Positions 43,291 to 51,815 of a stretch of 64,000 nucleotides of DNA are shown here, in pieces. Origin of the DNA: Winogradskyella flava (GTDB lineage: Bacteria > Bacteroidota > Bacteroidia > Flavobacteriales > Flavobacteriaceae). The notes under the pieces were generated by a model. The model ran no database searches, was not told the DNA's origin, and saw only the letters and a program-made list of their open reading frames with translations. Numbering within the stretch: position 1 is the first letter of the stretch; each line of letters starts with the position of its first letter. Position numbers and translations under genes: made by a program. Where the stretch lies: positions 62,001 to 126,000 of the forward strand of contig NZ_JACLCP010000002.1 in NCBI RefSeq assembly GCF_014243395.1, given 5' to 3'.

Positions 43291-45212
43291 TTAAGATATT
43301 TTAGTAGAAGTATCTCTGTAAGTAGAAATATCATGGCAAAAATAACAAACCATTTCCATAGCGCATTAACATTTGTATTACTTTTTATATTATCTATGGT
43401 CGTCGCTAAGCTATTGTTGATATTAGTATTATCAAATACCTGTAGGTCATAATAATTATGATTGCTTTCACTTCTGTCAAGGTTAAAACTCAGATTCTGT
43501 ATGATTTGTTCTTTGTTTTTTACATTCAAAATACCAGCTGTATTAGGATAATCCTCGGTTTCCATGATTACCGAATTACTATAGGTTTTTTGCAATGGAA
43601 TAACTGAAGTGTCATCTGATGTTAAGGTTAAAATATCATCTTGTCCCAATACAGCATCAATGGCTATCGTATTTGGTTGGCCGATGGTGTAGTACAATCG
43701 GGATAGTTTTAAACTCTGCTTCCCAATATTATAAAGTACAGGTACTATTAAAGGTGAGTTTTTAAAGTTTGAATTATCCACATTCAAAGCCGAAGAAAAT
43801 GTATATACTCCAGAATTTCCAGACAAGAAACTGCTCCCATCTTCATAAGCTAATACGCTATTGGAATTTGAAGAAAACTTATAAAAACGCTCCACTTTTG
43901 GATATTGAAAATTGCTTACTTTAGAATAAAATGCATTAGCCAAAAGCGGGTGATTATAATTAATAGTTGTAATTCTTTTTTCAGAATTATTTAGCGCATT
44001 AAATGATGAACTGTTTAAAATTCTAAATAATTGATTATAAGACTCTAAATTAATATTATTGAAAGGAATGATTAAAATATTTCCACCATCTTTTTTATAC
44101 GAATTTAAGGTTGTTTGCAATGCTGTCGAAATACGTTCAAGCTCATTTAAGATAATGAGATTTTGATCTGGAATTAAGTTGAAATTCAAAGCATCAAGAT
44201 TATAGGATTGATACTCAAATTCATCATTGGTATAAATGCGTTTTAAGAACTTGTCTTCTGAATTTTCATTAATAGTTAAAACCTTAATTTTTGGCTTGGT
44301 ATTGATATTAAAATAGAAGATATTATCGTAATCTAATCCGGAATCTTCTACTAGTAATTTTCCGTTTATCACGATGTTGTTAGGGATTGTGAATGTACTT
44401 TCGGCCTTATCATCAATATCTACAGCACTTTTTGCTAATAGTGCATCATCATTAAACAATGAAATAGTAACATTTTCAATGGGTTCTCCTTGATTGGATA
44501 ATTCAACCATGATATCCAATGTTTCGGCAGTTGCATTGGAAACATAAACGCTATCAATACTAACGTTAGCAATTAACGATGATTTTGGTTGTACGAGATT
44601 GAGTTTTACTAAGCTATCCGCTTGAAAACGCAACGGACTCCCTTTTTGCTGAAAATCAGACACTAGTACCAAATTTTTAGTAGCATCAGCATTATTAGAA
44701 AACAATTGCCTACCCTTTAAATAGGTGGCATCATAATTTAGTTGAGTTGAAGAATGCTTTAGCTGGATTAAATCATTTCTAAGCGCTTTAACAGAGGTGT
44801 TTCTAAAGGTTTGGTCGTTAGTAAAAAGGCTGATTTGCTCGTCTTCAGGCAAGGTATTTATAATATCTTGAATGGCCTCATTTAAAAGTGTGCCATTTTT
44901 ACCTTTAGCCTGCATACTATAGGAATTATCTAAATAAATTACTGTTTCTTGAGTGTCGTTAAATTCTTCGGTATTCGGAATAAACGGTTGAGCAAAGGCG
45001 ATGATTGTAGAGGCTAAAAGTAGCATACGAGACAATAATGTCAACCATTTTTTTAATTGGGAGCTTTTACGCGTTTGTAATTTAACAGCCTTAAGAAACT
45101 TTACGTTAGTAAACTGAACTTTCTGGAAACGGCGTAATTGAAATAAATGAATGAGAATAGGAATGACCAGTAAAAATAGAGCGTAGAATAATTCGGGATG
45201 TTTAAACTGCAT
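43287..45212 (-). CDS. BatA-domain membrane protein with VWA-like domain
   Basis: 641 residues. The N-terminal BatA domain has two membrane helices (ELFYALFLLVIPILIHLFQL; WLTLLSRMLLLASTIIAFAQ) and the HLFQLRRFQKVQFTNVKFL link. The VWA-like region has a DxSxS MIDAS start (YLDNSYSMQ). A long beta-rich periplasmic part follows, and one C-terminal helix (WFVIFAMIFLLTEILLLKYL) closes it. Bat proteins were linked to aerotolerance in Bacteroides, with the function in envelope stress still unclear. This is the single long BatA-type version, not the batABCDE operon. It leads the operon with the dihydroorotase-like gene. Confidence 0.87.
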   Translation of the reverse strand: MQFKHPELFYALFLLVIPILIHLFQLRRFQKVQFTNVKFLKAVKLQTRKSSQLKKWLTLLSRMLLLASTIIAFAQPFIPNTEEFNDTQETVIYLDNSYSMQAKGKNGTLLNEAIQDIINTLPEDEQISLFTNDQTFRNTSVKALRNDLIQLKHSSTQLNYDATYLKGRQLFSNNADATKNLVLVSDFQQKGSPLRFQADSLVKLNLVQPKSSLIANVSIDSVYVSNATAETLDIMVELSNQGEPIENVTISLFNDDALLAKSAVDIDDKAESTFTIPNNIVINGKLLVEDSGLDYDNIFYFNINTKPKIKVLTINENSEDKFLKRIYTNDEFEYQSYNLDALNFNLIPDQNLIILNELERISTALQTTLNSYKKDGGNILIIPFNNINLESYNQLFRILNSSSFNALNNSEKRITTINYNHPLLANAFYSKVSNFQYPKVERFYKFSSNSNSVLAYEDGSSFLSGNSGVYTFSSALNVDNSNFKNSPLIVPVLYNIGKQSLKLSRLYYTIGQPNTIAIDAVLGQDDILTLTSDDTSVIPLQKTYSNSVIMETEDYPNTAGILNVKNKEQIIQNLSFNLDRSESNHNYYDLQVFDNTNINNSLATTIDNIKSNTNVNALWKWFVIFAMIFLLTEILLLKYLK

Positions 45213-45287
45213 TCCTGTGTCGTAGGATTATTATTTAGCCAAATATAGAAAATGCAAAAGGATAACGCTATTGCGCTTTTGAGAATT

Positions 45288-46295
45288 TTAACAGAAAAAG
45301 AAATAATCAATCATAGACTCCATATTATGTTTAGCAAAGTAATTCCTTATATCTTGCTGTTCCCTTTCATTGGCAACGGTCACGATACTTTGTGGGGCAC
45401 TAAGTTGTTTTAGAAAGTCAAAATTTAAAAGCTCTTGTCCATAAATATCTTTTCCGATTTTCTTTTGATTATCGCATATCCAATAAAATGGAATATCCTT
45501 TTCAATCAATAGCTTTGCAACGGTTTTGCCCTTAGTTCCAGCGCCCCAAATGGTTAACGGTCTTTTTATGTCATAATCAAGCTCTAAAAAGTAATGAACC
45601 TTGATATCTAGGAAATAATTAATCGCATAATGCTCGTGGGTTCTTGAAGTACGAGAGCTATAGTCGCGCCAGTAGAGTAGGACTTGATCACAAGGAATAC
45701 ATGTATAGTTTGCCCTATAGAATCGAAACGTTAGATCATAATCCTCTGGATAACGATTAGGTTCGAAACCTTTGCAGCTTATAAAATCATCACGATGTAA
45801 CATCCAACAAGGTGATGGAATCACACATTCTTTATAGATTTCAGCATAGTTATTACCAGTTTTGGTTAAATCGTTGATCCAATGTTCATAGCGTGCATAA
45901 CCGTCACTCACACCATCTGCTCTAAAGTATTTCACCTGTCCGACAGCGAGATGCTTTCTGCCATTTGTTTCTAAGCTATTTACCATCACTTCAAGTCTTT
46001 TTGGTACCATAATATCATCACTGTCCATGCGAGTTATATAGGTGCCCTTGCATTTAGAAAAAGCGGTCTGTAATGCAGGAATGATACCATTACCATTGTT
46101 TTTAAAGTATTTTAAGCGATCGTCTTGTTTAGAAAAAGCTTCTATGATACTAGAAGATAAATCAGCGGAACTATCATCAACAAAAATAGCTTCCCAATGG
46201 CTATACGTCTGATTAACAATCGATTCTACACATTCGGGAATAAAGGCTTCCGTGTTCTTAAAAGGGATCAATATGCTAATTAGGGCTTGTGACAT
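45288..46295 (-). CDS. Family 2 glycosyltransferase with extra C-terminal domain
   Basis: 335 residues. GT2 motifs: ISILIPFKNTEAFIPECVES at the start, FVDDSSADLSSS (about 37-48) and TRMDSDDIMVPKRLEVMV (DxD-type metal site, about 88-105). The C-terminal region (LTIWGAGTKGKTVAKLLIEK) has a Gly-rich Rossmann-like loop, GAGTKG, unusual for a simple GT2. This arrangement is seen in some Bacteroidota enzymes where a nucleotide-binding-like domain follows the transferase. Acceptor unknown. It is separated from the BatA-like gene by about 75 bases. Confidence 0.86.
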   Translation of the reverse strand: MSQALISILIPFKNTEAFIPECVESIVNQTYSHWEAIFVDDSSADLSSSIIEAFSKQDDRLKYFKNNGNGIIPALQTAFSKCKGTYITRMDSDDIMVPKRLEVMVNSLETNGRKHLAVGQVKYFRADGVSDGYARYEHWINDLTKTGNNYAEIYKECVIPSPCWMLHRDDFISCKGFEPNRYPEDYDLTFRFYRANYTCIPCDQVLLYWRDYSSRTSRTHEHYAINYFLDIKVHYFLELDYDIKRPLTIWGAGTKGKTVAKLLIEKDIPFYWICDNQKKIGKDIYGQELLNFDFLKQLSAPQSIVTVANEREQQDIRNYFAKHNMESMIDYFFFC

Positions 46296-46341
46296 GTCAC
46301 GAATTTAACAAAACCTTTAGATTTAAAGCGGTAACAGATTG

Positions 46342-46349
46342 TAGTTTTG
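46342..46349 (+). promoter_or_regulatory. -7 element of the M61 peptidase gene
   Basis: TAGTTTTG, exact TAnnTTTG, about 30 bases before the ATG at 46380, with TTTA about 20 bases upstream as a weak -33. Confidence 0.6.
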
Positions 46350-46379
46350 TGCGTCAAAGAAAAAATTAAACAAGAAAAC

Positions 46380-48269
46380 ATGAAGAATTATATAGCCGTT
46401 CTTGGCTTAAGTGTGTTATTGGTAGGCTGTGGTTCAGCAAAACCAAAAGTAGATGATCTAGCAGTTAACAATCCAATTGAAACGGCATTGGATTTAACAG
46501 CAGTTGTTGATGACAAGGTTCCAGTAACTATTAACCCTGGACGTTTCACCACAGAAACTGTGACTTACAGATTACCAAGAGTCGTACAAGGTACATATTC
46601 CGTAAGTGATTTTGGAAAGTATGTAGATGACTTAAAAGCATTGGATTACGATGGCAATGAACTTGAAGTAACTAATGTAGATACAAATACTTGGACGATT
46701 TCTGAGGCTACAAAATTAGATAAGTTGGTGTATTATGTTAATGATACATTCGATATCGAGTCTTCAGGGGGCATAGGAGGAGAAAATCCATTTTCGCCAG
46801 CTGGTACTAATATTGAAGAAGACAACTATGTGTTAAATCTTCATGGCTTTATAGGTTATTTCGACTCTTTAAAGAACAATCAATATGCCTTGGATGTTAC
46901 TGCGCCAGCAACATTTGTTAGAACTTCGGCATTACAAGATAGAGGCATGAAATCCAGTGCGGACGGTAAGGCTATAACAAGTAGTTATTTTGCTGAACGT
47001 TATTTTGATATTACCGATAATCCAATGATGTATGGGAAGCTGGATGTTGAAGAATTTATGGTTGGTGATATTAAGATTGTATTGAGTGTTTACTCCCCAA
47101 ACAAAGTACATACGGCCGCAAGTCAAAAAGAGACGGTTTATAAAATGATGCAAGCTCAAAAAGAGTATTTAGGAGATGTTAATAGTACAGCACGTTACGA
47201 TATTTACCTGTATTTATCTGACGGTTCAGAAACAGCACCAAAGGGGTTTGGAGCATTAGAGCATCATACTTCGACAGTTGTGGTCTTACCAGAATCTTCA
47301 AGTAAGGAAGGCTTGGCATCATCTATTGTAGATGTGGTTGCGCATGAATTCTTTCATATTGTAACACCTTTATCAGTACATTCTGAGGATGTGCATTATT
47401 TCGATTATAACAAACCAACATTCTCTAAGCATTTATGGATGTATGAAGGTGTAACGGAATACTTTGCTCAACATTTTCAAGTGTACGAAGGTCTAGTAGA
47501 GCCCAATGAGTTTTACAATACCATTATGTCTAAAATTGCGACATCAAAGAACTTGGATGATGCTATGAGTTTCACCATTATGAGTGAGAATGTATTGGAT
47601 GATCCTTATGCAGATAACTATTACAACGTATACATGAAAGGTGCCTTAATAGGTATGTGCATTGATATCTTAATGCGTAAGGAAAGTGATGGTAACAGAA
47701 GCATGTTGTCGTTAATGAAAGAGTTATCTGCAAAATACGGAAAAGAAAAACCATTTGTAGACGATAATTTGATTGCCGAAATCACTGAAATGACATATCC
47801 AAGCGTGGGTGAATTCTTAAGGACTCATGTTGAAGGCGATGTGCCTATCAACTACAATGAGTTTTTCGAAATGGTGGGATTAACGTTAGGAGAATCTGAA
47901 GTGAAAACGAACTATATTTTTGCAGGTGGACAAAACATTATTTTTGATGGCGATCCAAATAAAGGTATTTTCTTCTCACCTATGGCATTAAAGAATTCGT
48001 TCTGGAAATCTCAAGGTGTTCAGGCAGGTGATGTGATCAAGAAAGTCAATGGCAAAGATTTAACATTGCAAAATGCTCAGCAAGTTATTGGTGGTATGTT
48101 TGGATGGCAAGCTGGTCAAGACTTTAGTTTGGATATAGAGCGTGATGGAGAGGCCATAAAACTAGAAGGTAAGCTAGAGGAGGCGAAAGCTGTCAGTAAG
48201 ACTTTGGTTGAAGCCGAAAACGCTACGGAAGCTCCAAAAGCAGCAAGATCTGCTTGGTTAAAAGGATAA
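46380..48269 (+). CDS. M61-family metallopeptidase with PDZ domain, lipoprotein
   Basis: 629 residues. Signal peptide with lipobox LVGC (MKNYIAVLGLSVLLVGC); the start is the ATG at 46380 because the GTG upstream would hide it. An N-terminal beta domain (about 40-200) is followed by the catalytic domain: VVAHEFFHIVTPLSVHS gives HExxH, and WMYEGVTEYFAQHF supplies the third, Glu, ligand, as in glycyl aminopeptidases of family M61. A C-terminal PDZ domain (about 510-600: GVQAGDVIKKVNGKDLTLQN) completes the protein. Periplasmic or surface anchored. Substrate specificity unknown. Its own promoter and terminator make it monocistronic. Confidence 0.92.
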   Translation: MKNYIAVLGLSVLLVGCGSAKPKVDDLAVNNPIETALDLTAVVDDKVPVTINPGRFTTETVTYRLPRVVQGTYSVSDFGKYVDDLKALDYDGNELEVTNVDTNTWTISEATKLDKLVYYVNDTFDIESSGGIGGENPFSPAGTNIEEDNYVLNLHGFIGYFDSLKNNQYALDVTAPATFVRTSALQDRGMKSSADGKAITSSYFAERYFDITDNPMMYGKLDVEEFMVGDIKIVLSVYSPNKVHTAASQKETVYKMMQAQKEYLGDVNSTARYDIYLYLSDGSETAPKGFGALEHHTSTVVVLPESSSKEGLASSIVDVVAHEFFHIVTPLSVHSEDVHYFDYNKPTFSKHLWMYEGVTEYFAQHFQVYEGLVEPNEFYNTIMSKIATSKNLDDAMSFTIMSENVLDDPYADNYYNVYMKGALIGMCIDILMRKESDGNRSMLSLMKELSAKYGKEKPFVDDNLIAEITEMTYPSVGEFLRTHVEGDVPINYNEFFEMVGLTLGESEVKTNYIFAGGQNIIFDGDPNKGIFFSPMALKNSFWKSQGVQAGDVIKKVNGKDLTLQNAQQVIGGMFGWQAGQDFSLDIERDGEAIKLEGKLEEAKAVSKTLVEAENATEAPKAARSAWLKG

Positions 48270-48273
48270 TATA

Positions 48274-48300
48274 ATTCCTGCGAAGGCAGGAATCTCATAA
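48274..48300. repeat. REP-like inverted repeat behind the M61 gene
   Basis: ATTCCTGC (48274-48281), GAAG, GCAGGAAT (48286-48293), then CTCATAA. A perfect 8-base stem of the type scattered in flavobacterial intergenic DNA. Confidence 0.65.
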
Positions 48301-48306
48301 AAGAAT

Positions 48307-48333
48307 AAAAGGCTTCCAATTTGGAAGCCTTTT
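48307..48333 (+). terminator. Terminator of the M61 gene
   Basis: AAAAGGCTTCC (48307-48317) pairs with GGAAGCCTTTT (48323-48333) around a 5-base loop, ending in a short T-run. Confidence 0.85.
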
Positions 48334-48343
48334 ACGTTTTGTC

Positions 48344-48389
48344 ATTCTGAACTGTTACACTGAGCGTGTCGAAGTGTTGTTTCAGAATC
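48344..48389. repeat. REP-like element, ATTCTGAA type
   Basis: ATTCTGAAC (48344-48352) and GTTTCAGAAT (about 48379-48388) enclose a GC-richer core with TGAGCGTGTCGAAG, a common motif of flavobacterial intergenic repeats. Confidence 0.6.
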
Positions 48390-48412
48390 TATATCATTAT
48401 TTGCTTACTCTA

Positions 48413-48457
48413 GATGCTGAACTAAATTAACTTAGTTGAATCTTCGATTTCAGCATG
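48413..48457. repeat. REP-like element, ATGCTGAA type
   Basis: ATGCTGAA (about 48414-48421) and TTCAGCAT (about 48449-48456) pair over 8 bases around a loop with its own inner stem. It abuts the 3' end of the S10 gene. Confidence 0.55.
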
Positions 48458-48463
48458 ATACAA

Positions 48464-49951
48464 TTAATACTTAGCCGCCTTACCATTGGCTGCCGAACTT
48501 TCAATAAACTCACGTAAATCATCATTGGCTTTTATTAAGTCTTCATTGCGCAAATACATCATATGTCCACTTCTGTAGCCTTTAAATGAAAAGCGATCTT
48601 TCATCTTGCCGCTAGGATCTATCTGCCACTGTGAATATTTAGCTGAAAAATAGGTGGTTGCGCCATCGTAATAACCAGATTGGGTCATGACTTTTAAATA
48701 CGGATTTTGAGCCATAGCTTGTCTAAGATTTTCTCTAGTATTGTCATTGGTTCTGTCCCAATTACCGACATTCCCAAAGACATTGTATTTTACATCGGTT
48801 TTAAAACCTAAATCATTCTGTATGTAGTAATTAATAGCAGGTGTAAAGCTATGTAGCCAAGAGGTGAGTTCTGCACTATAGTCTGGACTTGTTCCGGTTT
48901 CAACCTTGTCAACGCCTATGTATCTCGAGTCTAACCTGCCAATGGTTTGACCAGTTTTATCCCTTAAGAGTTCTTTCCAAAAGAAACGATTGGGTACATC
49001 CAAATTCATTTGAAGAATCACTTTTTCAGTTAAACCAGAATAATGACTCATTTGCTTTGCAATGTTTTGTTTTTCAGCACTTGAAATAAAACCACCTTTA
49101 GCAAGGGCTGGCATGAGTTTGTTAACGGCAAAGTCTTCGGCCTCTGGTAAAATATCCAATAAGTCCTTGTTCTGAAGCTCTGGTGCCAACATCTTATGAT
49201 ACCAAGCTGCTGCTGTGTAATAAGGCAAATTCAAGCTTGACGACAAAGGGCCTCCAACACGCAACACCTTATAATCTGCAGGAGAGACCAAAATCACACC
49301 ATTTAAGTATAGCCATTGGCTGTTCTGCAATTCTAAGGATAAACCCATAACGCGCGTACCGCCATAGCTTTCACCAATGATATATTTGGGAGATTCCCAA
49401 CGGTTATGACGTGTGGTGAAGGTATTCATCCAACCGGCTAGGTATTTAATATCGGCATTCACCCCAAAAAACAATTTATCATCAGGCATTTTGCCATCCT
49501 TGTCAGCAACTTTACGAGAATACCCTGTATTTACAGGATTGATAAATACAATATCTGCAACATCCAAAATGGAATTTGGATTGTCCTTAATGCCATAAGG
49601 CTGAATCGGATAACCCTCATCATCGATCTTTAAAATTTTTGGACCCGTATAGGCAATATGCATCCAAACCGAAGCCGAACCAGGACCACCATTGAAAGAA
49701 TAGATGATTGGTCGCTTATTGCCTTTGGAATCGTTAGTACGCTTGTAATAGGTGTAGTATAAGGAGGCGATCATCTTGCCATCGGCATCCCAAACCGGTT
49801 GAAAGCCAGTTTCTGCCTTATAATTAACCTGCTTGCCTTTTATGGTTACAGAATTAGTAGTGACATAAGCGGTATCCACAGGGATTTTTAAATCTTGGGC
49901 ATAGTTTAACAGCCAACAAAGGGATAAGAATAGTGTAACTCGAATTTTCAT
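48464..49951 (-). CDS. Family S10 serine carboxypeptidase
   Basis: 495 residues with a signal peptide (1-18, ending LNYAQ). The substrate carboxylate motif is SFNGGPGSASVWMH (about 88-101). The nucleophile is in IIGESYGGTRVMG, the Asp in QSGYYDGATTYFS and the His in RSGHMMYLRNED. Together these give the S10 triad Ser/Asp/His. Eukaryotic carboxypeptidase Y is the model; here the enzyme is periplasmic or exported and would remove C-terminal residues of peptides. The VOC gene lies 22 bases upstream on the same strand, so they may be co-transcribed. Confidence 0.92.
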   Translation of the reverse strand: MKIRVTLFLSLCWLLNYAQDLKIPVDTAYVTTNSVTIKGKQVNYKAETGFQPVWDADGKMIASLYYTYYKRTNDSKGNKRPIIYSFNGGPGSASVWMHIAYTGPKILKIDDEGYPIQPYGIKDNPNSILDVADIVFINPVNTGYSRKVADKDGKMPDDKLFFGVNADIKYLAGWMNTFTTRHNRWESPKYIIGESYGGTRVMGLSLELQNSQWLYLNGVILVSPADYKVLRVGGPLSSSLNLPYYTAAAWYHKMLAPELQNKDLLDILPEAEDFAVNKLMPALAKGGFISSAEKQNIAKQMSHYSGLTEKVILQMNLDVPNRFFWKELLRDKTGQTIGRLDSRYIGVDKVETGTSPDYSAELTSWLHSFTPAINYYIQNDLGFKTDVKYNVFGNVGNWDRTNDNTRENLRQAMAQNPYLKVMTQSGYYDGATTYFSAKYSQWQIDPSGKMKDRFSFKGYRSGHMMYLRNEDLIKANDDLREFIESSAANGKAAKY

Positions 49952-49973
49952 AGTTATTGGTTGGTTTTTAGTT

Positions 49974-50435
49974 TTAGTCTAAGGCTTTCCATTCCTCATA
50001 AGAAAGAACAGTATTTACGGGTTTGGAGTCACCATCTAAAATGCCAATAAATTCCAGTTCATGACCATCAGGATCATTAAAATAAATGGCGATAGCTGGC
50101 ATCCAAGAAAAGACCATGGGTTGTTCCTTGCCATCCTGTAAAAAGTTCCAGAAATTAAGATTATGTTGCTTTAAGAAAGCAATGGATTCATTCAATACCC
50201 AGTCAGGATCACATTCAAAGGCAAAGTGTCTAATGTCTATTTGATCTTTAGGTTTTTCCCATAGTCCTAGCATTTGTTGTTTGGGTTCACCTATCCAAAA
50301 AAATGCAGTAGGTCTATAGTCGTTGACGCGACAGAGTTCCAATCCCATAACGTTTGTATAAAAATCTATAGAACGCTCAAGATTTTCTACAAAGAGATGT
50401 GTTTCATAAAGTCCTTTTATCATGGGTTGTCGCAT
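49974..50435 (-). CDS. VOC-family (glyoxalase-like) protein
   Basis: 153 residues forming two beta-alpha-beta-beta-beta modules. KGLYETHLFVENLERSIDFYTNVMGLELC is the opening (residues about 6-34), then FAFECDPDWVLNES, and AIAIYFNDPDGHELEFIGIL has the final Glu ligand. The metal site appears to be His (ETHL), His (RHFAFE) and Glu (HELEF), typical of dioxygenase/fosfomycin-resistance-like VOC proteins, although the reaction cannot be predicted. It precedes the S10 peptidase gene and is isolated from the next gene by a large inverted repeat. Confidence 0.83.
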   Translation of the reverse strand: MRQPMIKGLYETHLFVENLERSIDFYTNVMGLELCRVNDYRPTAFFWIGEPKQQMLGLWEKPKDQIDIRHFAFECDPDWVLNESIAFLKQHNLNFWNFLQDGKEQPMVFSWMPAIAIYFNDPDGHELEFIGILDGDSKPVNTVLSYEEWKALD

Positions 50436-50453
50436 TTAAGTTTATATAGTTAC

Positions 50454-50585
50454 AATGTCAGTTCGAGTGATTTTGAGCATCAAAATTGTATCGAGAACCG
50501 ATTGTACTAATATGCTTTTCAATAGTTAGGTTCTCGATACAAATTTTAGAATTTCCAAATTCTATAATCCACCCAAACTGACATT
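50454..50585. repeat. Nested inverted repeat, about 130 bp (REP/MITE-like)
   Basis: Outer arms AATGTCAGTT (50454-50463) and AACTGACATT (50576-50585); inner arms TTGTATCGAGAACC (50486-50499) and GGTTCTCGATACAA (50529-50542), both perfect. The interior has no ORF. The arms resemble repeated TGTCAGTTCGAGTG / TATCGAGAAC sequences of flavobacterial genomes. Confidence 0.75.
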
Positions 50586-50624
50586 CGATTATCATGTTTT
50601 AAAGATAGCAAATCAAAGAACAAC

Positions 50625-51395
50625 TTAAAACCCCTCAAAAACACCCAAACCAAATAGGGCAAAATCATATTTTACTGGATCATTGGGATCCAGTTGTCGC
50701 AGATTTTTGTCCAATTCCGCTAAAGCTTTAGCATCGTTTTGTTTGCGCTTCAAAAGCCCAAGTTTTCTGGCCACGTTTCCAGAATGTACATCCAAAGGAC
50801 AAGAAAGTTGCGATGGTGATAGCGATTTCCAAATACCAAAATCCACACCAGCATTATCGTTGCGGACCATCCAACGTAAATACATGTTAATGCGCTTGGC
50901 AGCTGAGTTCTTTAATGGATCACTCACATGTTTCTTAGTACGCTCTAAATGCGGTTGCTCAAAAAAGAGGGTCTTAAAGGCATGAATGCTTTGTTGTAGA
51001 GAGGTTTTTTGGGCGTATTTGGCAAAAACCGCTTCGAGTCCATCATGCTCAGCGTAAATATGCTTTAAGCTTTTAATGAACTGCATAAAATCATCACCAT
51101 TAAAGGTGCGGTGCACAAAAGGCTGTAAGGCCTCTAAATCTGAGTCTTGATGCTGCATTACAAACTCAAAAGGGGAGTGGTCCAAGAGTTTCATCATCCT
51201 TTTGGCATTGTTTATAATGCTCTTACGATTACCCCAAGCAATAGTAGCGGTTAAAAAACCAGCAATCTCAATATCCTCTTTTTTGGAGAATTGATGTGGT
51301 ATTTGGATTGGGTCGCTTTCAATAAACTTTGGATGATTATAGAGCTGGACTTTCTCGTCTAAAAAGGTTTTGAGTTCTGCTTTTTTGAGTTTCAA
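50625..51395 (-). CDS. TIGR02757-family protein
   Basis: A 256-residue all-alpha cytosolic protein. IAGFLTATIAWGNRKSIINN and PLDVHSGNVARKLGLLKRKQ, with KRINMYLRWMVRNDNAGVDFG, are the signatures of the TIGR02757 family. Its function is not established; the C-terminal part (DVHSGNVARKLGL, then DPVKYDFALFGLG) is reminiscent of helix-hairpin-helix DNA glycosylases, the suggested fold. Complete, single gene with its own promoter. Confidence 0.85.
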   Translation of the reverse strand: MKLKKAELKTFLDEKVQLYNHPKFIESDPIQIPHQFSKKEDIEIAGFLTATIAWGNRKSIINNAKRMMKLLDHSPFEFVMQHQDSDLEALQPFVHRTFNGDDFMQFIKSLKHIYAEHDGLEAVFAKYAQKTSLQQSIHAFKTLFFEQPHLERTKKHVSDPLKNSAAKRINMYLRWMVRNDNAGVDFGIWKSLSPSQLSCPLDVHSGNVARKLGLLKRKQNDAKALAELDKNLRQLDPNDPVKYDFALFGLGVFEGF

Positions 51396-51418
51396 TTGGA
51401 TGCGTTTGGATTGAGCAG

Positions 51419-51426
51419 CAAAAATA
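51419..51426 (-). promoter_or_regulatory. -7 element of the TIGR02757 gene
   Basis: Minus-strand TATTTTTG, exact TAnnTTTG, 23 bases before the ATG. Confidence 0.55.
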
Positions 51427-51740
51427 ACCCATCTTTTATTAAAATATACGTAAGGTTACGTATTGACTTCTTGACTTTTAAAAACTAACTTCGCTTATCG
51501 TCTGATATAAGTCATTATAACGGACTCATAGCCCTGCGATAGGCGCAACATCGAATCATAACTTTTTTTCTTTTTTAAAAATAATCTCATTTTTCTTCAG
51601 GAGATTTAAAGTCCAAGTTGTTTAATAGATAGAAGCAACACATATGATAGGGTTTTATAGTGCTGGTTCTGCTAAAAACTTCAAAATTGCTATGAAAAAG
51701 AATTATTAGTTTTTAGAGTTGATTAAATGTTAGTTAGTAA

Positions 51741-51775
51741 TAGTGGTTTGTTTAAGGGCAAGCCACTATTTTTTT
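51741..51775 (+). terminator. Strong intrinsic terminator without assigned upstream gene
   Basis: TAGTGGTTTG (51741-51750) pairs with CAAGCCACTA (51759-51768), with one G-T wobble, followed by seven T residues. Confidence 0.82.
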
Positions 51776-51815
51776 GTCACATGAATTAATTTTTTAAGTT
51801 TACCAAAAAAAACTT

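Larger units (their letters stand above)
51396..51815. other. 420-bp intergenic region ending in an orphan terminator
   Basis: Left end holds the promoter of the minus-strand gene. The middle (51480-51640) has no ORF of note. A 21-codon frame (ATG 51644 to TAG 51709, MIGFYSAGSAKNFKIAMKKNY) is the only small reading frame before the terminator at 51741-51775. The terminator points rightwards although no annotated plus-strand gene lies upstream, so a short RNA or tiny peptide gene is possible. Confidence 0.5.

Noticed and set aside
51478-51780. tmRNA, SRP RNA, RNase P RNA or 6S RNA
   Set aside because: None of the conserved cores (for example the tmRNA acceptor ends or the SRP GGAA tetraloop region) could be found; only an orphan terminator remains.
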